Shown: piece after piece, positions 22,538 to 31,568 of the stretch
Layout: each line of letters begins with the position of its first letter
How positions within the stretch are numbered: the stretch's first letter is position 1
DNA from: Dactylosporangium fulvum
GTDB lineage: Bacteria > Actinomycetota > Actinomycetes > Mycobacteriales > Micromonosporaceae
DNA length: 64,000 bases
Reading direction: 5' to 3'
Assembly: GCF_025137375.1 (NCBI RefSeq)
Contig: NZ_CP073720.1
Coordinates: 9,200,501 to 9,264,500 of the forward strand
Made by a program: the position numbers and the translations under genes
The notes under the pieces: model-generated
The model's database searches: none
What the model was told of the DNA's origin: nothing
What the model saw: only the letters and a program-made list of their open reading frames with translations

Positions 22538-24255
22538 CAGATGATGCCCTTCAGCCACCCGTAGAAGCGCATGAACCAGCCCACCTCGCGCAGGTACGCG
22601 ATGCCGGCGAGGGTCAGGAACAGGCCGGTGACGGCGTGCGCGCCCTTGGCCGTGCGCCGGACGCGGCCCAAGCGCTGCTCCAGCACCAGCCGGCCGAGCA
22701 GGCGGGTCAGCGCGAACACGCCGACCGCGACCGCCAGGACCATGAGGAACGCGAAGAACGGGCCGGTGAGGCTGCCGTCGCTGTCGAGCGCCCAGAGACC
22801 CCAGCAGATGAACGCGATGAACGCGCCGGTGCCGGTCAACTCCCAGCCGAGCTTCAGGGTGCGGGCGCGCTCGCCCGGCTCGGGACGGTACCGCGGCGGC
22901 TCGACCGGGTCGACCTCCATCATGCCGGTGGGCTCGGGCGCCGGGCGGGTGATCACCTTCGCGCGGCCGCGCATCTGCGGCACGCCGGCGGAGTTGACCG
23001 CGACGCCACCGGGCGAGACGGGCGCACCGGAGACCGGGAACGCGGCGACGGGCGGCGCCGAGACCGGGGGCGCGACTGAGGTCGGCGGTGCGGGCATCGG
23101 CGGCACGGGCTGGTGGAACGCGGTGACCCCCGAGGTGGCCGCACGCAGGGCGACGAGTTCCCGTTCGAGCCGTTCGATCCGCTGGTACGCGTCGGTCTCC
23201 GTCCCCGTCACGGACGGCCGCGCCCGGCCGACGGCGCGGCCGGTCTCACTGCTGTCGGGCTCGTGCCAGTCGCAACCCACGTCGGGCAGCCCGGCCCGGC
23301 GGACGAGGTCTGCTAGGCCGGCCAGCCAGCCCTGCAACTCGCGGGTATCCGGGCGGTCACCGGGCCGGTCGGCGAGCGGGGCGTGCAGGTGGTCGCGCAG
23401 CGCCGGAAGGCGCTCCAACAGCGGATGGCGGCGCAGCACGTTCCACGGCGGGGGCGAAGCGTCCTGGTGGCGCTGCCCCTGCTGGTCGCTGCGGCCGTCG
23501 ACCCGCGGGTAGGCGCCGGTGACCATGAAATACGCCACAGCGCCGTAGCCGTGCACGTCGTAGGCCGGGCCGACGTGCTTGACCCCGCCGAACGCCTCCG
23601 GGCCGCCGGACTCCGGCGTGTAGGCGATCTGGGTGATCTCCTCCTCGCGGTGGTAGCGCGCGCCGGTGAAGTCGATCAGCCGGACCTCACCGGTCGCGAG
23701 CACCATCAGGTTGGACGGCTTGACGTCCATGTGCAGGACCGGCGTGGCACCGATCTCCTGCGGGTGATGCAGATTCTGCAGTACGACCGCCAGGGTCTTC
23801 AGCGCGGAGACAGCGCTCAGCCGGCGCGCACCGGGGGCGGACCCGGACCGCTGGGCCACGTACTCCCGCAGGTTGATTCCGTGCAGGTAGTCGTAGACCT
23901 GGTAGGGCACCGCGTCACCGGGCGCCGGCGGCTCGCCGGGCCGGTACGGCGGAGGGCCGTAGAAACCGTCCGCCCGGCGGCAGATGCCCGGCACACCCCG
24001 GTTGTTCAGGTCCATCAGCGCCGCGTCACCCTTGTCCCAGGAGCGCAGCTCGTCGGCGATCGGGCGCTGCGGGTCGACCCGGAACACCTTCACCGTCATC
24101 GGCGCCGAGGTCACCCCACCGCAGACGCGCACCGCACGATAGACGTCGGCCTGGCCGCCCGAGCCCAGGTGGGCCACCAGCCGATACCGCTGGAACGTCT
24201 CCGCCAAAGGGCTCGCCGGACCACATACGAGGTCCAGCAATGCACCCTGCGTCAT
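22534..24255 (-). CDS. serine/threonine protein kinase-like membrane protein
   Basis: 573 aa from ATG 24255, preceded by GGGGAG. Kinase domain about 22–320: glycine loop LGSGGQADVY (30–39), catalytic Lys56 in TVKVF, HMDVKPSN (catalytic Asp177; the usual HRD Arg is Met) and DFTG in place of DFG (Asp195 kept, Gly replaced by Thr). A Pro/Ala-rich linker (about 395–470) leads to three transmembrane segments at the C-terminus (about 490–570). Unlike typical PknB kinases the membrane part is C-terminal. Catalysis is plausible because Lys and both Asp are intact. Coupled to the phosphatase downstream. Confidence 0.85.
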   Translation of the reverse strand: MTQGALLDLVCGPASPLAETFQRYRLVAHLGSGGQADVYRAVRVCGGVTSAPMTVKVFRVDPQRPIADELRSWDKGDAALMDLNNRGVPGICRRADGFYGPPPYRPGEPPAPGDAVPYQVYDYLHGINLREYVAQRSGSAPGARRLSAVSALKTLAVVLQNLHHPQEIGATPVLHMDVKPSNLMVLATGEVRLIDFTGARYHREEEITQIAYTPESGGPEAFGGVKHVGPAYDVHGYGAVAYFMVTGAYPRVDGRSDQQGQRHQDASPPPWNVLRRHPLLERLPALRDHLHAPLADRPGDRPDTRELQGWLAGLADLVRRAGLPDVGCDWHEPDSSETGRAVGRARPSVTGTETDAYQRIERLERELVALRAATSGVTAFHQPVPPMPAPPTSVAPPVSAPPVAAFPVSGAPVSPGGVAVNSAGVPQMRGRAKVITRPAPEPTGMMEVDPVEPPRYRPEPGERARTLKLGWELTGTGAFIAFICWGLWALDSDGSLTGPFFAFLMVLAVAVGVFALTRLLGRLVLEQRLGRVRRTAKGAHAVTGLFLTLAGIAYLREVGWFMRFYGWLKGIIW

Positions 24256-24358
24256 GGTGACACTCCCCCCAGCAACAATTTGTCCCCCGGACAATTCGAG
24301 AGTAACGAGCGCGCAAATCGGTCGCGCTCAGTGGAGGTCACGAGGTAGACACAACCGG

Positions 24359-25579
24359 ATGAGCGACTACGTGCTGCGCACCTCCACTCCCGAGGACTTC
24401 GACGCGTTCAGCCGCGTGATCCTCGACGCGTTCGCCACGCCGGGCGCACCCGACGCCACCGACACGATCCGCACCGTGGTCGAATTCCCGAGATACCTGG
24501 TGGTCGAGCACGACGGCAGGGTCGTCGCGTCCACCGGCGCCCTCACCCGCGACCTCGCCATCCCGGGTGGCGTGCTGCCCGCCGCACACGTCACCGCGGT
24601 CTCCGTCGCCGCGACGCACACCCGCAAAGGGCTGCTGCGCCGCATGATGACGGAGCAGCTGACCGGAGTGCCCGAGGCGATCGCCGTGCTGTGGGCCTCC
24701 GAGGGCCGCATCTACCAGCGCTTCGGCTACGGCCTCGCGTCCCAGAACGTGACCCTGCGCATCGACCGGCGCGAGGTCGCCCTCCGCACGGCCCAGGAGG
24801 ACGGCACGCTGCGCGCCGCGGTGCCCTCCGAGGTCGTCAAAGAGCTTTCCGGGGTGTACGACCGTGTGCTTCCCGGCCGCCCCGGCTGGTCGAGCCGCAA
24901 CGAGACCTGGTGGGCTCACCTGACGAGCGACCCGGAGTCCCGCCGGGACGGATACACGGCGGCGCGCGCCGTCCTCTACCAGAACCCGGACGGCGGCGTG
25001 GACGGATACGCGCGCTTCAAGGTCCGCAACACCTGGGACGACAACGGCCCCAAGCACGAGGTCAACGTGACGGAGGTGGTGGCCGCCACCCCGGTCGCAT
25101 ACTCGGCGCTGTGGCGGTTCCTGTTCCGCATCGACCTGAGCCGCACCGTGGTCCTCGGCCTGAGCAACGTCGACGAGCCGCTGTTCCACCTGGTCGACGA
25201 GCCGCGCCGGCTGGGCGGCAAGCTGGGCGACGGCCTGTGGCTACGCATCGTGGACCTGCCCCGGGCGCTGACCTCCCGGAAGTACGCGGCCCCGGTCGAC
25301 GTGGTGCTCGAGGTCACCGACGCGCTACTGCCGTCGAACGCGGGCACCTGGCGGCTACGCGTCGGCGCCGGCGGTGCCCTGGTCAACTGCGCCCGGGTCG
25401 ACTCGGCGCCGGACCTCACGCTGGACGTGGCCGACCTCGGCGCGGCGTACCTGGGCGGGACGAAGCTCGGCATGCTGGCGCTGAACGGCCGCGTGGTCGA
25501 GCACCGCCCCGGCGCGGTGGCGGCGACGAGCACGGCGTTCGGCTGGCACGTGACCCCGTCGTCGATCGAGATCTTCTGA
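24359..25579 (+). CDS. Eis-like GNAT N-acetyltransferase
   Basis: 406 aa from ATG 24359, the usual length of Eis-family proteins: two GNAT folds and a C-terminal sterol-carrier-like domain. Markers are YVLRTSTPEDFDAFSRV at the start, VTAVSVAATHTRKGLLRRMM (acetyl-CoA site, about 84–103), RIYQRFGYGLASQ and the C-terminal LTLDVADLGAAYLGG. Eis enzymes acetylate amines such as aminoglycosides or protein lysines; the substrate here is unknown. Confidence 0.88.
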   Translation: MSDYVLRTSTPEDFDAFSRVILDAFATPGAPDATDTIRTVVEFPRYLVVEHDGRVVASTGALTRDLAIPGGVLPAAHVTAVSVAATHTRKGLLRRMMTEQLTGVPEAIAVLWASEGRIYQRFGYGLASQNVTLRIDRREVALRTAQEDGTLRAAVPSEVVKELSGVYDRVLPGRPGWSSRNETWWAHLTSDPESRRDGYTAARAVLYQNPDGGVDGYARFKVRNTWDDNGPKHEVNVTEVVAATPVAYSALWRFLFRIDLSRTVVLGLSNVDEPLFHLVDEPRRLGGKLGDGLWLRIVDLPRALTSRKYAAPVDVVLEVTDALLPSNAGTWRLRVGAGGALVNCARVDSAPDLTLDVADLGAAYLGGTKLGMLALNGRVVEHRPGAVAATSTAFGWHVTPSSIEIF

Positions 25580-25618
25580 TGCTCGGCGGGGTGGCCGGGA
25601 GGCGGTAGGGTTTGTGGC

Positions 25619-26431
25619 GTGGGTGGGATCCAGCGCAGACGGCGCCGTATGCGGCAGCATCAGCCGGTGACGCCTGACCCGGTTGCCACCCCCGTCGACG
25701 ACCCGGCCCCGGACGCTTCCGAGGAGGACGCCTCCGAGGAAATGGCCGGCACTCCCGAGGCAGCGCCGACGAGCCCGGCGCCCGTGACCGTCAAGCCGCA
25801 CCCGCCGATCCCGCGGCCGCCGCTGCACCCGCCGGTGCCGACATCGGGTGCACCGGCCGCACATGGCGGTGCGAGCGGCAGCCCGGCCTCGCAGGCGGGC
25901 GCAGGCAGCGATCCGACCGCACGCCCCGGCCCGCCCGCTCCGGCCGGCACGGACGACGGCGGCGTGTCCGGCGCGGGCGGTGCGACCGGCGAGCCGACGC
26001 CCGCCACCGGGACCAAGGCCACGGACGGCGGCGAGCCGCCGCGGCCGTCGCCGCACCACCTGGCTGAGCTGTCGGGGGCGTTCGCGATGACGGCGAGCGT
26101 GCACGACCCGGAGGTCGCCGACCACGAGCCGCAACCCGCCCGCGCCGGCCGCGACGACGACCACGACGCGGACCACCACCATCACCACGAGCCGAACCAC
26201 CACCATCACCATCACCACCACGACGAGGTGGTGTCGGAGCGTGGCCTGCGCGGCCTGGTCGGCGGGGGCGCCTCGCAGGTGAGTGTCTCGGCGGCCATGC
26301 GCGCCCGCGACGCGGCCCGGCCGACCGACGAGGATCTGGCGGCGGCCGAGCGGGACCTCCAGATCATCCGCCGTGGCTGGGTGCCCCGCGAAGAACTGGC
26401 CCGCCCGGGCCGCCGGTCCCCGACCAGCTGA
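25619..26431 (+). CDS. low-complexity His/Pro/Ala-rich protein
   Basis: 270-aa protein from GTG 25619 (internal ATG 25649 possible). It begins with an Arg stretch, then a Pro/Ala/Gly-rich disordered region, then two His clusters (around 182–203, HHHHH and HHHHHHHH) within acidic residues, and a charged helical C-terminus (DEDLAAAERDLQIIRRGW). Likely disordered and metal-binding. Convergent with rpiB. No family recognised; coding status is supported by third-position GC pattern and a clean C-terminal domain. Confidence 0.6.
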   Translation: MGGIQRRRRRMRQHQPVTPDPVATPVDDPAPDASEEDASEEMAGTPEAAPTSPAPVTVKPHPPIPRPPLHPPVPTSGAPAAHGGASGSPASQAGAGSDPTARPGPPAPAGTDDGGVSGAGGATGEPTPATGTKATDGGEPPRPSPHHLAELSGAFAMTASVHDPEVADHEPQPARAGRDDDHDADHHHHHEPNHHHHHHHHDEVVSERGLRGLVGGGASQVSVSAAMRARDAARPTDEDLAAAERDLQIIRRGWVPREELARPGRRSPTS

Positions 26432-26435
26432 CCTG

Positions 26436-26909
26436 TCAGTCCTCCGGCAGCGGCGGGAGGACGTGCGCCTTCTCATATTCCGCGACCTGGGCGATCCGGC
26501 GGGTATGCCGCTCGTTGCCGGAGAACGCGGTCGTCAGGAACGCCGACACGAGGGTCGTCGCCTCGTCGATGGTGTGCTGGCGGGCGCCGATCGCGACGAC
26601 GTTGGCGTTGTTGTGCTCGCGGGCGAGCTGGGCGGTTTCGAGGTTCCACGCCAGGGCGGCCCGGACGCCGGGAACCTTGTTCGCGGCGATCTGCTCGCCG
26701 TTGCCCGATCCGCCGATCACGACGCCCAGGCTGCCCTCGTCGGCGACGACCCGGGCACCGGTGTGGAAGCAGTAGGCGGGGTAGTCGTCGTCGGGATCGA
26801 ACTTCGCCGGCCCGACATCGACGACCTCGTAACCCTGCAATCCCAGAGCGGAGACCAGGTGCACTTTCAGCTCGTAGCCGGCATGGTCCGAACCAAGGTA
26901 GACGCGCAT
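26436..26909 (-). CDS. rpiB: ribose-5-phosphate isomerase B
   Basis: Interconverts ribose 5-phosphate and ribulose 5-phosphate in the pentose phosphate pathway. 157 aa as expected. MRVYLGSDHAGYELK at the N-terminus, GVVIGGSGNGEQIAANK (62–78) with Glu72 at the position of the catalytic Glu of mycobacterial RpiB, and NVVAIGAR. Start ATG 26909. Confidence 0.95.
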   Translation of the reverse strand: MRVYLGSDHAGYELKVHLVSALGLQGYEVVDVGPAKFDPDDDYPAYCFHTGARVVADEGSLGVVIGGSGNGEQIAANKVPGVRAALAWNLETAQLAREHNNANVVAIGARQHTIDEATTLVSAFLTTAFSGNERHTRRIAQVAEYEKAHVLPPLPED

Positions 26910-26922
26910 ACCCGGCAGTCTG

Positions 26923-27111
26923 TCAGAACCGGATCAGGCCCAGACACGAACCCGTCACCAAGACCGCGCCGAGCAGGACGAGCCCGCCGACCCAGGCGGC
27001 GGTGGCGCCCGGCGTGAGTTGCCAGTGCCTCCGCCGGTCCCAGACAAGGGCCGCCGCGGCGAAGGCGCCGACGCCACAGGCGGCCACCATGGCCGCGACG
27101 AAGAACATCAT
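26923..27111 (-). CDS. small two-TM membrane protein
   Basis: 62 aa from ATG 27111 (GGGGTG upstream; frame open to 27138). Two hydrophobic segments (about 1–24 and 36–58) separated by a charged loop DRRRHWQLTP. It lies 13 bp upstream of rpiB and could be co-transcribed. No family recognised. Confidence 0.5.
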   Translation of the reverse strand: MMFFVAAMVAACGVGAFAAAALVWDRRRHWQLTPGATAAWVGGLVLLGAVLVTGSCLGLIRF

Positions 27112-27178
27112 GTGCACACCCCAGGCCGCGAAGAACAAGCGGCCTAGTGTCTACCACGATCGGGTGACCCGATGAAAT

Positions 27179-28351
27179 TCAGTCGAGCTGTGCGACCACG
27201 AGACCGGCGCGGGCCTTGGGGGTGAACCAGGTGCTCTTGCGCGGCATCTTCTGCCGGGCCAGGTTCACGGCGACGAAGTCGTCGACGGTCACCGGCGCGA
27301 CGAGCACGGCGAGCTCGGCCCGGCCGGCGTCGACCTCACCGCGCAGCCACTCCGCCGGGTAGTCCCCGCCGACATACGTGATGCGCTTGTCCCCCGGCTC
27401 CAGCCCGAGCGTCTCGGCGAAGAGCCGCCGCTCGACGAGGGCGTGGTCGAGGTTGTCCACGACGCCCGCCTCCGCCACCCGGGGCAGTTCCGCCGACCAC
27501 GCGCCCTCACGCGTGTAGAGGTGCACCCGCCCGCCGGTCGCCGGCACCCCGGCCGGACCGGTCAGCGGCTCCAGCTCGAGAGCGTCCAGCGGCGCGGTGA
27601 GCTCCGAGACGAGGCGGTTGTAGGGCTGGATCGCCACCGACTCGGGCGTGGTGATGACGGCGAGGAAGCGCGGGTAGCCGGCGGTCTGCGCGGCGAGGCT
27701 GCGGTGGTTGCCGTCGGCGACGACGAGCTCGCCGCCGCCGGCGAGTGCCAGCAGCCGGTCCCGGGTGGCGCCGGCGCCGACGGCCCAGATCTCGTGTGCG
27801 CGGCCGGCCGGGTCGGTGTCGACGACGGCCGGGCTCCCGGCGTCGGTGACGGCCTGGGCCAGCGCCGTGTGCAGTGCCTCCCCCTGCGCGGTCTGCAGCA
27901 GCAGTACGGGCGACAGCAGGTGCTTCGTCGCCTCCGCCAGCGCGACCCGCTCGCGGACCTTCTCGATGAAGACGTCCTCGTTGCGGATGACCGCACCCGG
28001 CTCGTCGGCGCTCGTGGAGATCTGGTCGGTCGCCACCATGCACCACAGGCCATATGCCCGGGCGCCGTCCGGCGCGGTGATCCGGTAGAGGACGACCACG
28101 TCGCCGGCCGACACGTAGTGGCCGTCGTCCTTGGCGGCCTGCAGGCGCGCCACGGCGTCGGGCAGGCAGTCCAGGAACGCTCTCCCGACGCTCCCGGGCG
28201 CGCGGTGCGGCATCTCCACCGCCAGCGCGCTGGCCGGGTTGGCCGCGATGATCTCGGTGATCTCCGCGTCGTCGGCGAACTCGTCGTAGTTCTGCGCGCC
28301 GGTGCCTCCGGTGGACAGCCAGGCGTGTGCGATCGGGTACGCAACCGTCAT
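27179..28351 (-). CDS. DUF1015 family protein
   Basis: 390 aa from ATG 28351. Family markers: HLLSPVLLLQ, VVADGNHRSLAAQTAGYP (about 223–240), VERRLFAETLGL and MPRKSTWFTPKARAGLVV at the end. DUF1015 proteins are widespread and soluble; a proposed kinase-like or SerK-related role remains unproven here. The start choice excludes an upstream open stretch with no ribosome-binding site. Confidence 0.88.
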   Translation of the reverse strand: MTVAYPIAHAWLSTGGTGAQNYDEFADDAEITEIIAANPASALAVEMPHRAPGSVGRAFLDCLPDAVARLQAAKDDGHYVSAGDVVVLYRITAPDGARAYGLWCMVATDQISTSADEPGAVIRNEDVFIEKVRERVALAEATKHLLSPVLLLQTAQGEALHTALAQAVTDAGSPAVVDTDPAGRAHEIWAVGAGATRDRLLALAGGGELVVADGNHRSLAAQTAGYPRFLAVITTPESVAIQPYNRLVSELTAPLDALELEPLTGPAGVPATGGRVHLYTREGAWSAELPRVAEAGVVDNLDHALVERRLFAETLGLEPGDKRITYVGGDYPAEWLRGEVDAGRAELAVLVAPVTVDDFVAVNLARQKMPRKSTWFTPKARAGLVVAQLD

Positions 28352-28368
28352 GTACAGAACGCTATAGC

Positions 28369-28641
28369 TCAGGCGATCCGGGCCGCGGCACGGGGCACCG
28401 CCCGTCCCGCAGTGCGGCGCCGCGCGTTGCGGGACGGCGCCGCCGGTGCGAGCAGCTTCGGGGTGCGCACGAGTGCGAGCGCCGGCGCGGAGTCGGCCGG
28501 GACGGGGGCGGCCCACGCGGAGGCACTCACCACGACCGGCGGCGCGAGCAGCGCGGCGACTTCGTCGGGCAGGTCGGGCAATTCCTCTTTCCAGGCCCGC
28601 TCCTGGACGGTCCAGCGCGTGGTCGAGCTGACGGTGGTCAT
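28369..28641 (-). CDS. small actinobacterial hypothetical protein
   Basis: 90 aa from ATG 28641, preceded by GGGGAGG at 6-bp distance. The N-terminal half is ordered-looking (WTVQERAWKEELPDLPDEVA), the C-terminal half Ala/Arg/Pro-rich and basic. No recognised domain. Lies between the DUF1015 gene (17 bp downstream) and the RsbW-like gene. Confidence 0.5.
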   Translation of the reverse strand: MTTVSSTTRWTVQERAWKEELPDLPDEVAALLAPPVVVSASAWAAPVPADSAPALALVRTPKLLAPAAPSRNARRRTAGRAVPRAAARIA

Positions 28642-28801
28642 CTCCGGCCTCCCCATGACGACAGTGTCATTGCACACAGGGCAACGGCTCCCGCGTGCGC
28701 CGGTGTCGCACCGGCTGTGCGAATTCCAGAGAACGGTACGCGCGACGGCCCGGGCACGACTCGGTCGCGCTTCGGGCACGAACTGGGGGTACCTCGAAAC
28801 C

Positions 28802-29218
28802 TCACACGGTGGCGGGCAAGCGGGTCAGCAGCTTGACGATCCGCAGCGCCACGCCGCCGGGCTGCCGGCGGCGCAGTTCGACCATGTCGGCGAGCGCGTG
28901 GATGATGCGCAGGCCACGGCCGGTCTCGGCGTCGGGCGGAGCCTCCGGCACGGCGGTCGACTCCATGCCGAGGCCGTCGTCGACGACGTCGATGATGCAC
29001 CGGTCGTCCTGGATGGTGACGGTGACCTCGTAGTCGGCGCCCGCCGTGGCGTGCTGGACGGCGTTGGCGCACGCCTCGCCGACGGCCAGGCCGATGTCCT
29101 CCCGGCAGTCCTTGGTGACGGCGACGACGGCGAGGGCGGCGTCGAGGACCCGACGGGTGAGCGGGACGGTCGACCGATCGCGCGGCAGCGAGAGCGAAAG
29201 CCGGATCTCCATGCCCAC
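28802..29218 (-). CDS. RsbW-like anti-sigma/serine kinase ATPase
   Basis: 138-aa GHKL-fold protein: N-box EACANAVQHA, G1 DVVDDGLGM, G2 ETGRGLRII. Length and composition match HATPase_c_2 anti-sigma regulators of stress-response partner switching. No sigma factor or anti-anti-sigma gene is adjacent, so the partner is unknown. Start at GTG 29218 (GGGAG upstream) or ATG 29212. Confidence 0.88.
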   Translation of the reverse strand: MGMEIRLSLSLPRDRSTVPLTRRVLDAALAVVAVTKDCREDIGLAVGEACANAVQHATAGADYEVTVTIQDDRCIIDVVDDGLGMESTAVPEAPPDAETGRGLRIIHALADMVELRRRQPGGVALRIVKLLTRLPATV

Positions 29219-29328
29219 CGTCGTGCTCCCTTCGCGTCTGGCGCCGCAGGCTTAGGTTGCCCCGGATCGGGGATGAGGAAACGCTCAGGCAGCTGCTTCA
29301 TATAGTCAACTACGCATAAGATGGGTGC

Positions 29329-30249
29329 ATGGGTCACGACCACGATCACGGGCCGCGCAAGGACGCCGACCGGCGCTGGTTGACGGTCGCCCTCGTGCTG
29401 ATCGTGAGCTTCATGGCGGTCGAGGTGGTCATCGGCCTGCTCGTCGGCTCGCTCGCCCTGCTCTCGGACGCGGCGCACATGCTCTCCGACGCCGCGGCGA
29501 TCGCGCTGGCGCTGTTCGCCACCCGGCTCGCCGCACGGCCGCCGTCGGGCGGGTTCACCTTCGGGCTGAAGCGCGCCGAGATCCTGTCGGCGCAGGCCAA
29601 CGGCCTGACCCTGCTGCTGCTGTCGGCCTGGATCATCTACGAGGCGATCGCCCGGCTCATCACGCCGCCGGAGGTCGGCGGCGGCGCGGTGGTCGCCACG
29701 GCCATGGCCGGCATCGCGGTCAACCTCGTCGCGGTCTGGGCGCTCGGCAAGGCCAACCGGACCAGCCTCAACATCGAGGGCGCGTTCCAGCACGTGCTGA
29801 CCGACCTGTTCGCGTTCGTCGCGGCCGCGGTCGCCGGCCTCGTGGTGCTGCTGACCGGGTTCTACCGGGCGGACGCGATCGCGTCACTGGTCGTGGCCGC
29901 GCTCATGATCCGCTCCGGGCTCGGGCTGGTCCGCGACTCCGGCCGCATCTTCCTGGAGGCCGCACCGTCCGGCATGGACCCGGCGGCACTCGGCCGGGAG
30001 CTGTGCGCGGTGCCGGGTGTGGTCGAGCTGCACGACCTGCACGTGTGGCAGGTCACCTCGGGTTATCCGGCGCTGTCGGCACATGTGCTGGTCGCGCAGG
30101 AGGGTGACTGCCATGCGGTGCGGGCCGCGATCGAGACCCGCCTGCGCGAGCGGTGGGACATCGGCCACACCACGCTGCAGGTCGACCACTGCGAGGACGA
30201 CCCGCACTGCGTGGACTCACACGGTGCTGCGTACCGGGCTGGAGGCTGA
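29329..30249 (+). CDS. czcD: cation diffusion facilitator (zinc/cobalt exporter)
   Basis: 306-aa CDF transporter with His-rich N-terminus (MGHDHDHGPRKD), six transmembrane segments, HxxxD-type metal sites in SDAAHMLSDAAAI and DLFAFVAAAV, and a C-terminal cytoplasmic domain (VWQVTSGYPALSAHVLV). Exports Zn2+ or Co2+ in exchange for protons. A TAAGAT hexamer six bases before the ATG suggests a leaderless mRNA. The 3' end overlaps the DUF3817 gene on the other strand by 33 bp. Confidence 0.92.
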   Translation: MGHDHDHGPRKDADRRWLTVALVLIVSFMAVEVVIGLLVGSLALLSDAAHMLSDAAAIALALFATRLAARPPSGGFTFGLKRAEILSAQANGLTLLLLSAWIIYEAIARLITPPEVGGGAVVATAMAGIAVNLVAVWALGKANRTSLNIEGAFQHVLTDLFAFVAAAVAGLVVLLTGFYRADAIASLVVAALMIRSGLGLVRDSGRIFLEAAPSGMDPAALGRELCAVPGVVELHDLHVWQVTSGYPALSAHVLVAQEGDCHAVRAAIETRLRERWDIGHTTLQVDHCEDDPHCVDSHGAAYRAGG

Positions 30250-30555
30250 GGCGGCCTGCACCCGCCGGGTGACGACCCGCTCGGCGACGAACGACAGGAA
30301 CGGCACGGTGCCGGCGAGCAGGATCAACGCCGTGAAGCCCAGCGTCCACTTCGCCCGCCGGGCCAGGTCGGCGGCGAGCACCAGATAGACCATGTAGAGG
30401 AAGCCGTGTGCCGGCCCGACGAGCGCCACGAGGGTCTCGTCCTCGGTCGTGTACTTCAGGACCGTCCCGACCGTCAGCACGATCAGCAGCACACCGACGA
30501 TCCAGGCGATGACCCGGTAGCGGGTGAGGGCGGGGTTCAAGGGCGTCGCGGACAT
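30217..30555 (-). CDS. DUF3817 membrane protein
   Basis: 112 aa from ATG 30555 (GAGG upstream; ATG 30564 also possible). Three transmembrane segments and the family stretch LVGPAHGFLYMVYLVLAADL. Function unknown; broadly conserved in actinobacteria. Six bp downstream of the next gene, so co-transcribed with it. Confidence 0.85.
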   Translation of the reverse strand: MSATPLNPALTRYRVIAWIVGVLLIVLTVGTVLKYTTEDETLVALVGPAHGFLYMVYLVLAADLARRAKWTLGFTALILLAGTVPFLSFVAERVVTRRVQAASASSPVRSTV

Positions 30556-30560
30556 GTACC

Positions 30561-30920
30561 TCATCCGGGGAAGTCGCTGGGACGTCGGTCAGGGTTGGCG
30601 GCGAGCCAGGCGAGCATGCGGTTGTATTCGGCCAGCTCTGGATCGTCGTCGTGCCGCACGGGCACCGGCGCCTTCAGCGGGCGCAAGGGCGGCGGCGCGG
30701 GCTTGGGCTCGCTGACGCCGCGGGCGTCGCGCACGGCCCGGACCCAGAGGAAGACGACGAACAGCGCGAAGAGTGGCCACTGCACGGTGTAGGCCCAGCT
30801 GAGCATGTTGCCCGCCGTCGCCCGCTCGTATTGCCACCAACCCGCCAACATGCAGACGGCCACCCCGGCGAGTGCCAGGACATGCCAGAGCACCCACCGA
30901 GGTGTGAAGAACCGCCGCAC
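30561..30920 (-). CDS. conserved actinobacterial membrane protein
   Basis: 119 aa, two transmembrane segments (about 9–28 and 42–62); N-terminus RRFFTPRWVLWHVLAL with GWWQYERA resembles the first helix region of SURF1-like proteins; C-terminus polar with EYNRMLAWLAANP. Co-transcribed with the DUF3817 gene. No known function. Confidence 0.75.
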   Translation of the reverse strand: MRRFFTPRWVLWHVLALAGVAVCMLAGWWQYERATAGNMLSWAYTVQWPLFALFVVFLWVRAVRDARGVSEPKPAPPPLRPLKAPVPVRHDDDPELAEYNRMLAWLAANPDRRPSDFPG

Positions 30921-30938
30921 AGGTAGGCAGCCTACACT

Positions 30939-31568
30939 TCAGTCGAACGAAGGTCCCACATCGCGGGTGCGCTTGAGCTCGTAGAAGCCCGGCGTGCCGG
31001 CGACGAGCAGGGTGCCGTCCCATAGGCGACCGGCCGCCTCACCCCGCGGCGTGGGGGTGACGACGGGGCCGAAAAAGGCGATGAGCTTGCCGTCGACGCC
31101 GGGGACGTGGATCACCGGAGTGCCGACGTCCATGCCCACCGGGTCCATCCCGGCGAAGTGGCTCTCACGCAACTGCGCGTCGAACTCGGTCGACTCCGCG
31201 AACTCGGCGAGCCCGGCGGGCAGGCCGGCCTCGGTGAGCGCGGCGCGGTAGAGCTCCTCGCCCAGCTCCTGCTTCTCGTGGTGGATGCGGGTGCCGAGCG
31301 CGGTGTAGAACGGGCGGAGCACCTCGTTGCCGAACTTCTGCTCGGCGGCGATCGCCACGCGCACCGGCCCCCAACCCTTTGCCAGACCCTCCTTGTACTT
31401 CTCCGGCAACTCGTCGCGGCCCTCGTTGAGGATGGACAGGCTCATGACGTGGAACCGCACGTCCACCGGACGGACCTGCTCCACCTCGAGGAGCCAACGA
31501 GACGTGATCCAGGCCCATGGGCAGCGTGGGTCGAACCACATGTCAGCGATGACACGATCTTCGGACAC
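30939..31568 (-). CDS. DsbA-fold protein, mycothiol-dependent nitroreductase (Rv2466c) family
   Basis: 209-aa thioredoxin-fold protein with an inserted helical domain (about 60–150) as in Rv2466c, which uses mycothiol to reduce substrates. The active site is RCPWAWITSRW: Cys16 is kept, but the second Cys of the CPWC motif is Ala19, so a monothiol mechanism is expected. VGTPVIHVPG holds the cis-Pro. Divergent from pepN. Confidence 0.85.
   Translation of the reverse strand: MSEDRVIADMWFDPRCPWAWITSRWLLEVEQVRPVDVRFHVMSLSILNEGRDELPEKYKEGLAKGWGPVRVAIAAEQKFGNEVLRPFYTALGTRIHHEKQELGEELYRAALTEAGLPAGLAEFAESTEFDAQLRESHFAGMDPVGMDVGTPVIHVPGVDGKLIAFFGPVVTPTPRGEAAGRLWDGTLLVAGTPGFYELKRTRDVGPSFD

Noticed and set aside
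26163..26225. CACCAC-type low-complexity DNA as regulatory repeat
   Set aside because: It is the codon run for the His clusters in the protein at 25619–26431.
27443..29305. 620-codon plus-strand frame opposite DUF1015 and RsbW-like genes
   Set aside because: Spans two real genes on the other strand and has no recognisable domain.
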